DNA of 64,000 nucleotides, from assembly GCF_000214035.2 (NCBI RefSeq), contig NZ_AFHG01000043.1, forward strand, positions 1-64,000. Reading direction: 5' to 3'. The notes beneath the pieces were generated by a model. The model did not search any database. It was not told the DNA's origin and worked only from the letters and a program-made list of their open reading frames with translations. Positions 28,894 to 36,284 of this stretch are shown one piece after another; position 1 is the stretch's first letter, and the number at the start of each line of letters is the position of its first letter. Made by a program: the position numbers and the translations under genes. Source of the stretch: Methyloversatilis universalis FAM5 (GTDB lineage: Bacteria; Pseudomonadota; Gammaproteobacteria; Burkholderiales; Rhodocyclaceae).

Positions 28894-29889
28894 TCACGGC
28901 TTGAGCTTCGCGGACTCATAGTTGGATAAAGAGACTGAGAGCTTCATCAGAACGCACCGCCTCAGTGAATCGGGCGCAACTACTACGCAGTCGTCCCCGA
29001 ACTTCAACACATCCATCAACAGCTCCCGATCATCGGTGTAGGGCACCTTCAGCTCATACCCGCCATCCTCCAGCACCCTCCCCACCTGATCCGGATGCCA
29101 TTTTTCCGCCGCCACCCACCTCGCCCGCTCGGGCGTGAAGTGCAGCGTGGCCCAGGTGACGTTGTCGCCTGAAAAGATGCCGTAGCCGGAACCGAGCACC
29201 TGGTCGAGCCGCTTTTCGGAAACCTCCTTGGCCTTCTTCTCCAGGATGTCGGCCGCGCGGATGGCGTCGAGCGAGAAGGCGCGCAGGTCTTCGCGCAGGT
29301 GGCACCAAGCGTCGAGGTACCAGTTGTCGCGGTAGTAGATGAGCCGCTGCGGCGAGATCTCGCGCGCGGTCTCCTGATCGGTGCCGCGGGCGTGGTAGCG
29401 GATGAGCATGCGCTTGCGGCGCAGCAGGGCCGAGCCGACCGCCTGGAAGTGACTGAGGTGGAAGCGGCGCGCACCGACTGTTTCGATGTGGATGCGCTTC
29501 TTCACCTCTTCCGCCGGGTTGTCGGCGCTGCCGAGCAGGCCGGACAGGCGGGCGAGCAGCGGCTGGATGTGCGGGCCGAGCAGGCCGCCGGTGTCGAGGT
29601 TGGCGAGCAGGTGCTGCATGGTGAGCAGCGCGTGGATCTCTTCCGCCGAGAACCACAGCCCGGGCAGTTCGTACTGCGGACCGATGCGCTGACCTTCCTT
29701 CTCGAAGCGGTAGCCGCCGAGGTCGCGATCGAACACGATGGGCGCGTGCAGCCTGTCCTTCATGTAGGCGAGGTCGCGCTTCAGCGTCGCCCACGACACG
29801 CCGAGCTTGTCCTGCAACTCGGCGCGCGGTACGGCCTTGCGGCCGGCGAGCAGCTGGTCGATGCGGTAGATGCGCTCCATGGCGCTCAT
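28894..29889 (-). CDS. WYL-domain transcriptional regulator (BrxR-like)
   Basis: 331 residues from ATG 29889, chosen because GGAG lies 8 nt upstream and the HTH begins there; the frame is open further upstream to 30030 without family similarity. The N-terminal winged HTH (MERIYRIDQLLAGRK...LGVSWATLKRDLAYM, residues 4-45) is followed by a WYL domain (PQRLIYYRDNWYLDAWC, about 190) and a C-terminal WCX-like part. WYL regulators of this type (BrxR) sit upstream of many BREX and other defence loci and repress them, possibly sensing a nucleic-acid ligand. It is divergent from the three-gene unit starting at 30029, so one region may control both. Confidence 0.85.
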   Translation of the reverse strand: MSAMERIYRIDQLLAGRKAVPRAELQDKLGVSWATLKRDLAYMKDRLHAPIVFDRDLGGYRFEKEGQRIGPQYELPGLWFSAEEIHALLTMQHLLANLDTGGLLGPHIQPLLARLSGLLGSADNPAEEVKKRIHIETVGARRFHLSHFQAVGSALLRRKRMLIRYHARGTDQETAREISPQRLIYYRDNWYLDAWCHLREDLRAFSLDAIRAADILEKKAKEVSEKRLDQVLGSGYGIFSGDNVTWATLHFTPERARWVAAEKWHPDQVGRVLEDGGYELKVPYTDDRELLMDVLKFGDDCVVVAPDSLRRCVLMKLSVSLSNYESAKLKP

Positions 29890-30028
29890 GCCGTGTCTCC
29901 GTGTTCCTGGCGGGCTGATGCCCGTTCGCGTGAGCTCAGTTGGTGAGCCTTGTTGATCCGATGATGCCTCACGCGCACCGGGAAATTTCGTGCGCAACCG
30001 ATCACTCAGCCTTTCGGATGATGCGTAC

Positions 30029-30535
30029 ATGAGACAGCCTTCACTTACTGCCCGGGTGCGCTATTCGCCCCGCCCCTTCACCGACTACTGCCCGAACCCC
30101 GGGCCACAGACCTCAGTGCTCTGGCATGCCGTGACCGGCGACCACGCGGACGAAGACCTTCAGGCCGCGCGCTGGAATCTGATCTGGCTGTGTTCGTCCG
30201 AGCTCGATCAGGCGCTGGCCCTGCCGCGCAAGGCTGGGCCGCACTGGAAGGCGGCGGTTGCAAATGTGCACCTTTCGGTGCTGGCGCCTATCTGGCCGGA
30301 ACTGCGCCACGCAGTGCTTTGTCAGCCCGCAGTGTTCCGCGCCTGGCTCCTGCGTGAGCGCGAACGGGCGCACCTGTTTCTCATCAACATCGACCCGGTG
30401 ATCGAGGTGATCAACCGGCGTCTGGAGGATGCCATCCAGCGCCTGGGCGGCGCGGCGTCAACGCGCATCCCGCCGACCCGGGTGCGCGGCAACGTGACCT
30501 TCGTCGATTTCCGCGCCGCGCGCCAGGGGAGCTGA
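30029..30535 (+). CDS. Hypothetical protein (168 aa)
   Basis: Not recognised. Starting at ATG 30029 (a GTG at 29990 would add 13 residues) it encodes a soluble helical protein with an N-terminal TARVRYSPRPFTDYCPN stretch and a C-terminal amphipathic helix (DPVIEVINRRLEDAIQRLGG). No catalytic motif is visible. It is the first of three genes in one direction and reads away from the WYL regulator. The next start follows 2 nt after its stop. The start is uncertain since no good ribosome binding site is visible. Confidence 0.65.
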   Translation: MRQPSLTARVRYSPRPFTDYCPNPGPQTSVLWHAVTGDHADEDLQAARWNLIWLCSSELDQALALPRKAGPHWKAAVANVHLSVLAPIWPELRHAVLCQPAVFRAWLLRERERAHLFLINIDPVIEVINRRLEDAIQRLGGAASTRIPPTRVRGNVTFVDFRAARQGS

Positions 30536-30537
30536 AC

Positions 30538-31005
30538 ATGACCGCCCAGATACCGGAAACCCTGCTGCTCGACAGGCGCCCGCGCTCAATGTGCTCCGAG
30601 CCGCTGAATGACTACTTCGCGCTGTCCGGCTTGCGCAGCGGCTTCGAGATCAGCTGCACCGCGCTGTGGCGCGGCTATGTCGGACATCGGGAGATCACGC
30701 ACGACCGGCTCTACCTGCTGCGCATCGACGCCTGCTACCCCGACGGGCGCGAAGCGAAGCTCACCGACTTCTTCCCCGAACATCCCGATCGGGTGTTCGC
30801 GCACTGGTACAGCGGCACGCTGCGCATACCCGAGGGCCGGCGCCTGCACTATGTGCATGGCGGCTATGTCAGCACCTTCGAACGCGACCGCCTGATACGG
30901 GTCGAGCGCGGTACGGTGGTCGGCATCGAAATGCGCACGAATGGTGTCGCCCAACATGCCAAGATCGATCCGGCCAACGGCACCGACCCGGAGCGCCCGG
31001 AATGA
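30538..31005 (+). CDS. Hypothetical protein (155 aa)
   Basis: Not recognised. A strong AGGGGAG ribosome binding site precedes the ATG. The protein is beta-rich (YLLRIDACYPDGREAKLTDFFPEHP; VFAHWYSGTLRIPEGRRLHYVHGGY), suggesting a compact soluble beta fold, without signal peptide. Start and stop are coupled to neighbours: 2 nt from the upstream stop, and ATGA overlap with the downstream gene. The conserved-looking spacing suggests a three-protein complex, but the function is unknown. Confidence 0.7.
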   Translation: MTAQIPETLLLDRRPRSMCSEPLNDYFALSGLRSGFEISCTALWRGYVGHREITHDRLYLLRIDACYPDGREAKLTDFFPEHPDRVFAHWYSGTLRIPEGRRLHYVHGGYVSTFERDRLIRVERGTVVGIEMRTNGVAQHAKIDPANGTDPERPE

Positions 31006-31622
31006 GCCCGCACACGCTGCTCACGTTGTATCTCGCCGCCAGCGTACTGACGCTGATGATGGCGCTGGTACAGCAGGCGATCTCGGCCTTCCAAAACCGT
31101 AAGGGCCGGGCGCTGCTCGATCTGAGGCCGGCGCCAGATACCACTCAAGGACGATGGATCAAGCGCACGATGATCGCCCCGCTGGCGGCGCTTGCTGTCG
31201 TCGCGCTCTGGCCGGTCGGCCTGTGGCTGCTGATCGTCCGGTTGTACCGGCTCTGTCGCCAGACAGTGCCGGGCCCCGAGGATGACGCGGGGCACGCCGA
31301 TATCGAGGAGCCCTTCGACACCGCACTCAGCGACTTCAGGCCTCGCAGCGACCATCTGGTCGAACGCCTGACCCGGGCCGCGATCGAGCAGCGCGAAACG
31401 GTCACCGACCCGCTGAACGCCGCCCCGCCCCTGCCCTTCGGACACCTGAATCGCCGTTGGCAGGCGTTTGCGGATCAGCTCGATCCGGGCGACGAGCTGT
31501 GGAGCTTCGAGTCACCGCACGTCACTGCATTCGGCACGCTTGAGGTCAGATGCGGCTATGCGCGGATGCGTCGTGGGCAGGTGCTGGACGGAATGACCGC
31601 AGAGCGGACGCGGGAAGCGTGA
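31002..31622 (+). CDS. Hypothetical membrane protein with two predicted TM helices (206 aa)
   Basis: Starts with an ATGA overlap on the previous stop. Two hydrophobic segments are clear: residues 4-27 (LLTLYLAASVLTLMMALVQQ) and about 54-77 (APLAALAVVALWPVGLWLLI). The remaining C-terminal 125 residues are hydrophilic and cytoplasmic or periplasmic. No family recognised. As the last of three coupled genes it may anchor the two soluble partners to the membrane. It ends 50 nt before the tRNA-Ser 3' fragment and the mobile element. Confidence 0.7.
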   Translation: MSPHTLLTLYLAASVLTLMMALVQQAISAFQNRKGRALLDLRPAPDTTQGRWIKRTMIAPLAALAVVALWPVGLWLLIVRLYRLCRQTVPGPEDDAGHADIEEPFDTALSDFRPRSDHLVERLTRAAIEQRETVTDPLNAAPPLPFGHLNRRWQAFADQLDPGDELWSFESPHVTAFGTLEVRCGYARMRRGQVLDGMTAERTREA

Positions 31623-31672
31623 AGCCGCTGGAGAAAGCGTCGCGTCGCGTCGAGGTGAGAGGCAGAGGGTTA

Positions 31673-31698
31673 TGGCGGAAGCTGTGAGATTCGAACTC
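31673..31698 (-). pseudogene. tRNA-Ser(UGA) 3' fragment, separated by the mobile element
   Basis: Minus-strand 3' end of a tRNA-Ser: core GAGTTC, T-loop remainder and 3' T-stem strand (GAATCTCAC), acceptor strand AGCTTCC, discriminator G and an encoded CCA. It fits exactly to the 5' fragment at 51942-52011. Joined through one copy of GAGTTC they give T-arm GTGAG-TTCGAAT-CTCAC and acceptor stem GGAAGCT/AGCTTCC. This is the left chromosomal junction of the 20-kb element. Confidence 0.93.
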
Positions 31699-31710
31699 TT
31701 ATCTAAACCC
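31699..31710 (+). repeat. Left terminal inverted repeat of the element
   Basis: TTATCTAAACCC directly inside the left core repeat GAACTC. Its partner at 51930-51941 reads TTATCTTAACCC on the minus strand, with one mismatch. It marks the element end and is a probable recombinase-binding arm. Confidence 0.85.
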
Positions 31711-31712
31711 AA

Positions 31713-31760
31713 AACTAGAAACCCCGACGTTTGTGTATGTAAATCAATGGGTTTCTAGTT
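31713..31760. repeat. Subterminal inverted repeat at the left end
   Basis: Perfect 12-bp arms AACTAGAAACCC (31713-31724) and GGGTTTCTAGTT (31749-31760) around a 24-nt spacer, immediately followed by TGCAC-ATC-GTGCA (31760-31772). They lie between the terminal repeat and the tRNA-Ser gene. They could be recombinase sites, or a terminator-like structure after the tRNA. Confidence 0.6.
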
Positions 31761-31777
31761 GCACATCGTGCAGCCAA

Positions 31778-32080
31778 TGGCGGAAGGTCAGGGATTCGAA
31801 CCCTGGAGTGCCTTACGACACTGCCGGTTTTCCTTACCTGCTATAGCTTTCGCTACCAGACGAAGTCTGTTTGGGGTCTGGACTTTGCCTTCACCGTGGC
31901 AAACTGCCTTAGGTGGGAGCCGTCAAGTCTCTACACGTTCCTAGCAAACTAGGCTTCGCTCGGCGTTACCTCGATTTTCATCAGGGGCTTCTCCGACTTT
32001 GACTCCTTACATCTGCAACGTTTCCGAAGCAGCGCTCGAGTTAACAAGACCGGTGCATTCAACCGCTCTGCCAACCTTCC
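31778..32080 (-). tRNA. tRNA-Ser(UGA) interrupted by a group I intron, carried by the element
   Basis: Exons are 32046-32080 and 31778-31832. After removal of the intron the product has acceptor stem GGAAGGT/ACCTTCC, discriminator G, encoded CCA, a D-arm (GCAGAGCGGTTGAATGC), an anticodon arm CCGGT-CTTGAAA-ACCGG with anticodon UGA, a long type II variable arm (AGTG...CACT) as required for tRNA-Ser, and a T-arm CAGGG-TTCGAAT-CCCTG. All stems are fully paired, so it should be functional. It reads UCA and other UCN codons, the same identity as the chromosomal tRNA gene that the element disrupts. A TATAAT box lies 10 nt upstream. Confidence 0.93.
31833..32045 (-). ncRNA. Group I intron (213 nt) in the anticodon loop of tRNA-Ser(UGA)
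   Basis: Inserted between anticodon nucleotides U34 and G35, with U before the 5' splice site and a terminal G. P1 can form as CUU|G with CGAG, giving the expected U-G pair at the splice site. Further elements: P2 hairpin with GAAA loop, P3 GGAGUC with GAC..CUCC, P6 CCTAG-TTTG-CTAGG, P7 GACUU (31925-31929) with AAGUC (31881-31885), P8 CACC/GGTG, P9 CAGAC-TTC-GTCTG, then TAGC-GAAA-GCTA. The core (GTGTAGAGACTTGACGGC, CCACCTAAGGCA, GGTGAAGGCA, AGTCCAG) closely resembles the Azoarcus tRNA-Ile intron, subgroup IC3, as I recall it. P3 and P7 differ by paired changes, which supports the fold. No homing endonuclease gene is present. Confidence 0.93.
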
Positions 32081-32089
32081 GTGAGGCGC

Positions 32090-32095
32090 ATTATA
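32090..32095 (-). promoter_or_regulatory. -10 box of the intron-containing tRNA-Ser
   Basis: Perfect TATAAT on the minus strand, 10 nt upstream of the first tRNA base. TTGATG lies 14 nt further upstream, short for a standard -35 spacing. The tRNA therefore seems to have its own promoter inside the element. Confidence 0.7.
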
Positions 32096-32489
32096 GCTGA
32101 CTTCGAGGTCATCAAGGGAGGCAGCTGCCAGCCCTTTACTTGTCATCCGTTTAGAAATAGGCACATACGAATCTCGTATTGCAGATTCCGGTGGCGCAGC
32201 CTTGGTCGCGCTGGGGCTGACGGCGACGAGTGGCTCTGCTAGTTCGCGGCAATCGCCCATGAGGCGCCGGTTGAAATTGCTGCAGTTACACGCGACCGAT
32301 GCGTCATCGCCATCAAGCCGGAGAATGTTTAGCGTTGTCTCACACCGCAGAGACGCTCACGCCAGTAACTTCAAGACATTCTCGATAACCGGCTGCAACC
32401 ATACTTCGAACATCGATTGGCGGCTTGAGGAAGCTGACCTGGGGCGGATTGGCTTCAGTTCCCCGTCCGAGACTTCAGCAAAGCCTCTG
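32096..32489. other. Intergenic region between the tRNA and the ABC-3C ATPase gene
   Basis: About 390 bases with no gene that I can support. A plus-strand open frame from 32202 runs into the antisense of the ATPase gene and is not credible. It contains the upstream promoter area of the tRNA and the 3' flank of the ATPase operon. No repeat or hairpin of note was seen. Confidence 0.5.
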
Positions 32490-34445
32490 TTACGAGAAAT
32501 CCCCCACAAGATAGGGAATGAGCGGTGGATTATCGGGGTCACCGTTGACCAGGTGTCGGCTGCTAATAGACAGGTCAATATCGCTGGGCACGGCGCTGAA
32601 CTCGTTATCGATGATGATGAATTGAGTCTCTCTCAACTCCCCTGCAGCAAGCTCGTAAATTAATCTAAAAAACGCTGCGATGACCTCAGGATTTTCCACC
32701 GAGCTGACGTTCTTAGTCGGCGTGTCAATGATTAGCACAGGCGGCAGTCTGGAGTCTCCAGTTCGTGCGCAAACCCTATGCAAGGCCAACGCGTAGCAGG
32801 TCTTAAATAGTGCCTTCATGCCTCCGCTGCCGGCATTGTCGAAGGAGAGCACCACAAGGGCTTCATTAACGCCCAGAGGAATGCGGGGATAAAAGGTCGC
32901 CGGGTCTATCTCTACGCGATAGTCAGGTTTGACATCAGGGAACTTAGCCCGCACTAAGCAGTTGAGGAAGAGTTCCCCCAGCAGTTCGACGTTCTTTCGG
33001 TCGTTGAATGCTGATTTCTTCGCACTTTCGAGCTTGGCGCGCAGGTCCGCTTCGTCAAGCTTCAAGGCCTCCGCGTGCGCCTGTTGCTCTTGAAGTACGT
33101 CTGGAAGCTTCCGGTATCGCAGCATCGCATCGAGTCGCTGCTCTAGCGTGGCGACGGTGCGTTCGTGCTGCAATGCCTGAGAAAGAAATGCCGAGTCATA
33201 CTCTTTTAGCCTGAGGTCGAGCGAATAGTCAGTTGCGCTCCGCTCGCTAGCTATTTCAGCAGCGCGAAGCAGAACTGAGCGCTTTTGCGCACGCAGGCGC
33301 AGCAACGTATCCTTGAGCTCTGCCTGTCGAGCGGCCAGGTCCTCGTTGACCACCGTCTCGTCGAGCGCCCCGTCTGCATTGGTAATGTGCTCCGGCTGGC
33401 CGCAGACGGCACACAGCCCAGTCTCGCGTTTCGGGAGCGTTTGCGTGCATCGAGGGCATGACGAAAAGTCTACGCCGCCCAGAACCATCCGCGCAGAAGC
33501 CGTTCGCTGAAAGCGAACCGAAAGCATCTGCAACTCGTTGAGGTGACGCTCGAGCTCCCCGATGCGGAAGTCGATGTCAGCAGAGGCTTGTTCAAGCGCA
33601 ATCTGTTCTTGTGCAAGACGTCGTGCGCGGTCGCGCAATTCCTCGGCAGCGTGCGGTGTTGGTGAACGCTGTTGCCTCGCCGCCTGAGCGGCAGTGCGCG
33701 CATGTTCGATTTCCGCCTTGGTCGACTCAATCTTCACATCGTAGGCATTGATGTCGTCTAGGCCCGCCTCTTCCAGGGCCTTAGAAAGCGCTTGGGCGCC
33801 CGATAACAGCCCAAGACGCTGCTCGCGCAACTCTTGCAGGCGGGATTCAAGTTCGGCAACCTGTTCGGTACGATAGCCAAGTACATACCGCAGAGCATCT
33901 ACGCTCTTTGCCCGAATAGCATAATTATCGGAATCCAACCTGAAGAAGACATTATCCATGCCGTCTTGGTCGAGGTAGCAAAAGCGGAACAGGTCCCGAA
34001 AACTCAGCCGCTCAAGGCGCTCGTCTGGAGTCCCCTTGCGCCGACGGACGTAGGGAGGCTCCTCTTCGGCGAGGTAGAAGAGCAAGTCCGAGAGGACCGC
34101 AACGCCGGAGTCAGGCAGAACTTCGTTGGTCCCCTTCTTTGCCGGAACGAGTACCTGAAGGGTCTCCTCGTCCTCTTTCCAGGCGGCCATGACCTGACTG
34201 GCGTCCCGGTCACGATGCAAAGTGGTGGGGACGTCGTTGACAGTCAACTCCAATGCTGCGGAGACCATCTCCGCCTGCAAGGCAGGTGTCCACGAGTAGC
34301 TTCCACCGAGGCAAAAGTCGATGAGCCGCCCGATGCTGGATTTGCCAGACCCGATGGGGCCAAAAAAGTAGACGACCCGGGGCAGGTCGATTCGCTCAAT
34401 CGATTTATGAAGCGCCAGATGGAGCTTGCTAAATGCAAGTCTCAT
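32490..34445 (-). CDS. SMC/Rad50-like ATPase (DUF3732 type) of an ABC-3C / Lamassu-like module
   Basis: 651 residues from ATG 34445, which overlaps the upstream stop (ATGA) and has GGAGGA 9 nt before it. Walker A FFGPIGSGKSSIGRLIDF is at about residues 29-46. A long central coiled coil (residues about 180-480) is split by two cysteine pairs (CPRC and CAVC, about 315-335) resembling a zinc hook. The C-terminal part has LSFDNAGSGGMKALFKTCYAL (signature-like) and LPPVLIIDTPTKNVSS (Walker B). DUF3732 ATPases are the ATPase component of three-gene ABC-3C defence systems, in which the SMC-like protein senses DNA and frees the nuclease partner. Confidence 0.85.
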   Translation of the reverse strand: MRLAFSKLHLALHKSIERIDLPRVVYFFGPIGSGKSSIGRLIDFCLGGSYSWTPALQAEMVSAALELTVNDVPTTLHRDRDASQVMAAWKEDEETLQVLVPAKKGTNEVLPDSGVAVLSDLLFYLAEEEPPYVRRRKGTPDERLERLSFRDLFRFCYLDQDGMDNVFFRLDSDNYAIRAKSVDALRYVLGYRTEQVAELESRLQELREQRLGLLSGAQALSKALEEAGLDDINAYDVKIESTKAEIEHARTAAQAARQQRSPTPHAAEELRDRARRLAQEQIALEQASADIDFRIGELERHLNELQMLSVRFQRTASARMVLGGVDFSSCPRCTQTLPKRETGLCAVCGQPEHITNADGALDETVVNEDLAARQAELKDTLLRLRAQKRSVLLRAAEIASERSATDYSLDLRLKEYDSAFLSQALQHERTVATLEQRLDAMLRYRKLPDVLQEQQAHAEALKLDEADLRAKLESAKKSAFNDRKNVELLGELFLNCLVRAKFPDVKPDYRVEIDPATFYPRIPLGVNEALVVLSFDNAGSGGMKALFKTCYALALHRVCARTGDSRLPPVLIIDTPTKNVSSVENPEVIAAFFRLIYELAAGELRETQFIIIDNEFSAVPSDIDLSISSRHLVNGDPDNPPLIPYLVGDFS

Positions 34446-34996
34446 ATGGAGATTTCCTCCCCCCATTTCATGTTAGTCAGTTCGGGGAACGTGGCGTAAA
34501 CAAAATCCTTCAGGGCAGTCCCGCTGCGATTGCCAAAGGTCTTTGCCACGAGCCTTGCGCGAGTGGCAAGGTCCTCCAGTGGTTCCTGGTCCGCCAGTGC
34601 ATTTGCCATGGCTTGCCCCTCCGGCGTAGGCCAGAGCTGAACCGTCTTGCCCTTGACGTCCACTGCGACAAGCCCTCGGGCTGCCATCAGCGATACCCAG
34701 CGACGGTATCTGTGGTCCCAGGGGCCGTATCGGAACCGAACCATCTTGCTCTCGATGGTCGTTCGCTCAAACTCAGCTATCTTTGCTTTGCCCGCATCCT
34801 TCCCGGCAGAAGTCAACGCACGCTCAAGACAGTTGGGATAGCGAAGAAGAAAGTCCAGCTTTGCCAACTTTGTTAGCCCTTCGATGGGCCGACTCTTGTC
34901 GCCCGCGTGCGCGGCCATCAGGAGTAGAAGCCGTGCTATATGCAAGTTATCGTCTCGCTCGGTTGCAGCGAGAGCGCGGGCAAGTTCGAGTGCCAT
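34442..34996 (-). CDS. Middle component of the ABC-3C-like module (184 aa)
   Basis: Small protein between the nuclease and ATPase genes, with a 1-nt gap on one side and an ATGA overlap on the other. The sequence suggests a winged helix: GLTKLAKLDFLLRYPNCLERAL (residues about 40-61) and DHRYRRWVSLMAARGLVAVDVKGKTVQLWPT (about 95-125) with a wing-like hairpin. ABC-3C and Lamassu systems have such a middle component linking ATPase and effector. The function rests on position and size; direct similarity to a named family was not established. Confidence 0.75.
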   Translation of the reverse strand: MALELARALAATERDDNLHIARLLLLMAAHAGDKSRPIEGLTKLAKLDFLLRYPNCLERALTSAGKDAGKAKIAEFERTTIESKMVRFRYGPWDHRYRRWVSLMAARGLVAVDVKGKTVQLWPTPEGQAMANALADQEPLEDLATRARLVAKTFGNRSGTALKDFVYATFPELTNMKWGEEISI

Positions 34997-34997
34997 C

Positions 34998-36284
34998 TCA
35001 GGTATCTTTGTCTAGGGGGGCTCCCCATGCGAACTTACATTCGCCTGAGAGCATTCCGGCTATGCCCATAAGGGTGTCTTTCGGCTCACGAAACACGCGC
35101 TCTGGCTCATCCCTCGCAAGGTTGTCCATCCGCTGCAGGATTTGTTTGTAAATCGCGAGGCCACGAGTCTTCTCGTCAGGGTGGTCAAAGGCCATCGCCT
35201 CGGCATCCTTACATTCGACCAACACGGTACTGACAAGCTGGTTCGCGATGGCGTCGAAGTTATCTGCCTCGAGGTAGGCCCTTTCCATCAAACGCTGGTC
35301 TGCCGCGTCCATGCGCATGCGCAGCGGCTCGAACTGACTGCCAAGATAGGCATTGCGCATTTTTCGGTAGAGTACGTTTGTGCGACCTGGGGAGGCCTGG
35401 AAATCAATGCCCGCTCCGCTGCCTACATACCGGAAGGTTGGCTGCCGAGCCCGAGTTATCAACTCGGCCGCCGACTCCGGGGTTAGGCATTTACCCCGAA
35501 TCGCAGCATCCGGCCTGCCATTTGTGGCGAGATATGCAACAGCGCCATCTATTCCGTCGACTCGCAGTCGGCAAGAAGCTTGAATAAGTCCAATCAACTC
35601 GTCCCGCAGGCGGCAGCAGGAGGGAGTCGTCAAGCTGGCGCAACCAGGCAGTTTTGCAACAACAGCGGCAGCCATCGTGTCGTCGTACCCCCTAAGGCTT
35701 GGCCCGAGCGCAAATCTAAGTTTGCGCAAGACTCGAAAGAGCACGTCCGCATCTCCGCCCGTCTTGGCGCCAAGCTCGGTAAAGGCTGTTTTGTAAGGCC
35801 CCGCTAAGTCGGTGTGGGTCAAGACACGAGAACAACACTGAATAAGGCGGTCAGGGCTTGCTGCGAGGGAGGCTTCTTTGTTAACCGTTGCAGACGGCAC
35901 ATAAGTCGGTGCGTTCGAAATGAACTCGTAGCTGTCGATGATTTCGCCATGGATTTTCTCTAAAGCGCAAAACCTCGAAACAGAGTCGACCAGTGCTTCA
36001 TCACCCCAGCGCCATTTCGCGTTTTCACGGCCGTCTGTCTTGACCTGGACTGCGACGTAGCGGTCGGTCGGCAACTCCAGGAGGTAGTCGTCGTGATGCT
36101 CACACCACAAAGCACGAATTAGACGTTTGCCGGTGAGGCTTTGTGAGAGTAACCACACTCCGATGGCCCATTGATAGCGAAAGCGCTCTTGTGTTTCGTC
36201 GCCCCGGTCTGAAGGCGTCGTCGCGAGGCCGTCAACTTGCTCCGGCAGGCCGAGCGGCACGGGTTCTTCCTTCTTCTGCCCCAT
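34998..36284 (-). CDS. DUF4297/Cap4-type dsDNA endonuclease effector of the ABC-3C-like module
   Basis: 428 residues. The N-terminal PD-(D/E)XK region matches the DUF4297 pattern: RGDETQERFRYQWAIGVWLL (about 25-45), CEHHDDYLLELPTDRYVAVQVKTD (about 63-86), with D, E and Q-V-K as the likely catalytic core. In Cap4 and Lamassu-Cap4 the same domain degrades DNA when the system is triggered. The C-terminal part is helical and would contact the middle and ATPase components. It is the first gene of the trio, with GGGAGATG around its start. The GC content is lower than in the chromosomal backbone. Confidence 0.8.
   Translation of the reverse strand: MGQKKEEPVPLGLPEQVDGLATTPSDRGDETQERFRYQWAIGVWLLSQSLTGKRLIRALWCEHHDDYLLELPTDRYVAVQVKTDGRENAKWRWGDEALVDSVSRFCALEKIHGEIIDSYEFISNAPTYVPSATVNKEASLAASPDRLIQCCSRVLTHTDLAGPYKTAFTELGAKTGGDADVLFRVLRKLRFALGPSLRGYDDTMAAAVVAKLPGCASLTTPSCCRLRDELIGLIQASCRLRVDGIDGAVAYLATNGRPDAAIRGKCLTPESAAELITRARQPTFRYVGSGAGIDFQASPGRTNVLYRKMRNAYLGSQFEPLRMRMDAADQRLMERAYLEADNFDAIANQLVSTVLVECKDAEAMAFDHPDEKTRGLAIYKQILQRMDNLARDEPERVFREPKDTLMGIAGMLSGECKFAWGAPLDKDT

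Noticed and set aside
31778-32080. Intron-bearing tRNA as a broken tRNA with random insertion
   Set aside because: Exons join to a fully paired tRNA-Ser, and the insert shows the group I core and ends with the expected U and G at the splice sites.
32202-32663. 153-codon plus-strand open frame after the tRNA gene
   Set aside because: Overlaps the 3' end of the ATPase gene in antisense and has no ribosome binding site or similarity.
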